This document shows, one piece after another, positions 16,999-17,948 of a stretch of DNA of 17,948 bases (its first letter is position 1; each line of letters starts with the position of its first letter). Source of the stretch: an uncultured Varibaculum sp. (lineage in GTDB: Bacteria; Actinomycetota; Actinomycetes; Actinomycetales; Actinomycetaceae); contig NZ_CABTZZ010000036.1 in the NCBI RefSeq assembly GCF_902489465.1, positions 1 to 17,948 of the forward strand. Reading direction: 5' to 3'. The position numbers and the translations under genes are program-made. The notes beneath the pieces are model-generated. The model did no database searches and was not told where the DNA came from. It was given only the letters and a program-made list of their open reading frames with translations.

Positions 16999-17367
16999 TT
17001 AATAGTCCAGTCCGCCGCGGCGCCATTCATAAATATAGGGCACCAGCACCAACACAATGAACAGTAGGATGTCGATCAATACCGGAATGGCCATCACTTG
17101 ACCAAAATGCCCGATTGATACCGCGAACGGGTATAGGAACACCATTTCCACGTCGAAGACAATGAACGTCATCGCAATCAAGTAGTACTTAATCGGGAAA
17201 CGTCCGCGGGCGTCCTCGTGAACATTGGGATCAATCCCGCATTCATAAGTCGCCAGTTTGGTGCGGGTTTTGCGCCCCGGGCCGAGAACTGCCGACAGTA
17301 CCAGACCGCCGACGGCCAGCACAATCGCGACCGCACCCATGATTAACAGTGATGCCGATGGACTCAT
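16999..17367 (-). CDS. nuoA: NADH-quinone oxidoreductase subunit A
   Basis: This small membrane subunit sits at the junction of the two arms, and its loop helps close the quinone chamber. The 122-residue protein has three transmembrane helices (about 7-29, 62-85 and 91-113). It also has the conserved YECG loop cysteine C43 and the FDVEMVFLYP segment with D72 and E74. The ATG at 17367 has GGAGG four bases upstream. This ATG overlaps the stop of a 36-codon frame as ATGA, which suggests that nuoA translation may be coupled to upstream translation. It is the first nuo gene of the operon. Confidence 0.97.
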   Translation of the reverse strand: MSPSASLLIMGAVAIVLAVGGLVLSAVLGPGRKTRTKLATYECGIDPNVHEDARGRFPIKYYLIAMTFIVFDVEMVFLYPFAVSIGHFGQVMAIPVLIDILLFIVLVLVPYIYEWRRGGLDY

Positions 17368-17474
17368 TTGGCCTCCACATCCTTTTTATCCGCTCCGCCA
17401 GCTATGGCGAAGTTACTGCTGTAGTTTCCGGTTAGATTCCGGTTCGGTTGTTCTTTCTGACCGTTGTGCTTCAT
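17364..17474 (-). CDS. Possible small protein of 36 residues between the reductase gene and nuoA
   Basis: This is an ATG-to-TGA frame of 37 codons that fills the whole gap between the reductase and nuoA. Its ATG overlaps the reductase stop as ATGA, and its TGA overlaps the nuoA start as ATGA, the same coupling used elsewhere in this operon. A modest AAGGTGG lies about 13 bases upstream. The peptide begins MKHNGQKEQP and ends AGGADKKDVEAK. It is polar, rich in Lys and Asn, with no membrane segment, cysteine pair or signal peptide, and I recognise no family. It may be a true small subunit or leader peptide, or a translated spacer that carries ribosomes to nuoA. Chance cannot be excluded, but an open frame with overlaps at both ends is unlikely by accident. 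Confidence 0.5.
   Translation of the reverse strand: MKHNGQKEQPNRNLTGNYSSNFAIAGGADKKDVEAK
17372..17376 (-). promoter_or_regulatory. Ribosome-binding site of nuoA, inside the small frame
   Basis: GGAGG lies four bases before the nuoA ATG and falls inside the last codons of the 36-codon frame. It supports the ATG at 17367 as the nuoA start. It also means ribosomes finishing the small frame would stop right on the nuoA initiation site. Confidence 0.75.
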
Positions 17475-17948
17475 GACGGTATTACCACCTTAGTCAGAAT
17501 TCGCAGCATCTTGTCGGAGGCTACTCCGCCGCGGCGTTCATAACCATCAGAAAGCATCTTATGGACAAATCGCATCAGCGCCGGTTTATCCAACCCGTAC
17601 TTGGTACAGGCATGCATAATTTTGGGATTCTCGATCAGGCGCACAAACACGCGACCCAAACTGTAGTAACCCCCGTATTGATCTTGCAGGTCACGAGGGT
17701 ATTCTCGAAGGGCCAGTTCTGCTTGTCCACGCGAGGTACGTCCCAGTGCCTGGATTAAAGCGTCAGCGGCGCGCCGTCCGGCGAACATCCCCGGGGCGAT
17801 TCCTTCCCCGTTGAAAGGAGATACCATTCCGGCGGCATCACCGACCAAAAGTAGTCCATTTTCGTATGCCGTCTTTTGCTTGAATGTAATTGGAAAGGTG
17901 GGAGACCGAAGGGGCTCGACCAAGTTTTCTTCAGATAGGATCCATTCG
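17471..17948 (-). CDS. Geranylgeranyl reductase family flavoprotein, C-terminal part (5' end outside window)
   Basis: This FAD-dependent prenyl reductase probably saturates one or more double bonds of the menaquinone side chain, as MenJ does in mycobacteria. Only the last 158 codons are present; the frame is open to the right edge. The visible part includes the FAD-binding segment LLLVGDAAGMVSPFNGEGIA, followed by GMFAGRRAADALIQAL, which is typical of the family, and a basic C-terminal helix region. A TTG at 17923 is in frame but is not a real start, because coding continues upstream of it. The stop overlaps the 36-codon frame by ATGA, so it is probably co-transcribed with the nuo genes. The exact substrate (menaquinone or a membrane lipid) cannot be decided from this fragment. 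Confidence 0.85.
   Translation of the reverse strand, partial: EWILSEENLVEPLRSPTFPITFKQKTAYENGLLLVGDAAGMVSPFNGEGIAPGMFAGRRAADALIQALGRTSRGQAELALREYPRDLQDQYGGYYSLGRVFVRLIENPKIMHACTKYGLDKPALMRFVHKMLSDGYERRGGVASDKMLRILTKVVIPS

Noticed and set aside
17368..17470. Internal promoter in the gap before nuoA
   Set aside because: I see no paired -35 and -10 elements with normal spacing. The gap is better explained by the coupled small frame and the nuoA ribosome-binding site.

Overview
The window holds a complete minus-strand gene cluster for respiratory complex I (proton-pumping NADH:menaquinone oxidoreductase), with all fourteen genes nuoA to nuoN in the standard order. It is flanked on both sides by isoprenoid/menaquinone-tail genes. 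Transcription runs from the right edge to the left edge. Fourteen separate genes (nuoC and nuoD unfused), a NuoH with a proline-rich C-terminal tail, a NuoJ with a long C-terminal tail, a MenJ-type reductase and a GrcC/HepT-type prenyl synthase all point to an actinobacterium. The moderate GC content suggests something like the Actinomycetaceae rather than Streptomyces or Mycobacterium; that genus-level guess is an inference and weak.

Layout from right to left in transcription order: the 3' part of a geranylgeranyl-reductase-family flavoprotein (17948-17471); a previously unlisted 36-codon open frame (17474-17364) joined by ATGA overlaps to the gene on each side; nuoA, B, C, D, E, F, G, H, I, J, K, L, M, N (17367-1096); a long-chain polyprenyl diphosphate synthase (1099-89); then an 88-base tail with short direct and inverted repeats at the left edge, which may be the operon's end. 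No junction has more than 21 untranslated bases and most genes overlap, so this looks like one polycistronic unit. Its promoter is not in the window.

How the parts work together: NuoE, F and G form the NADH dehydrogenase arm (FMN plus Fe-S clusters). NuoB, C, D and I form the connecting arm that passes electrons through N6a, N6b and N2 to quinone. NuoA, H, J, K, L, M and N form the membrane arm that pumps protons. The flanking prenyl synthase would make the menaquinone side chain and the reductase would partly saturate it, so the locus appears to encode both the enzyme and steps in making its electron acceptor.

This is mostly a conserved housekeeping respiratory locus, and I see no defence system, mobile element, CRISPR array or RNA gene. 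The points worth a second look are: the hidden 36-residue frame before nuoA; a NuoG in which all four cysteines of the N7 iron-sulfur cluster are replaced while their exact spacing is kept; a roughly 60-residue insertion in the same NuoG; an unusually long NuoJ tail; repeated use of GTGA stop/start overlaps; and the repeats at the left end.
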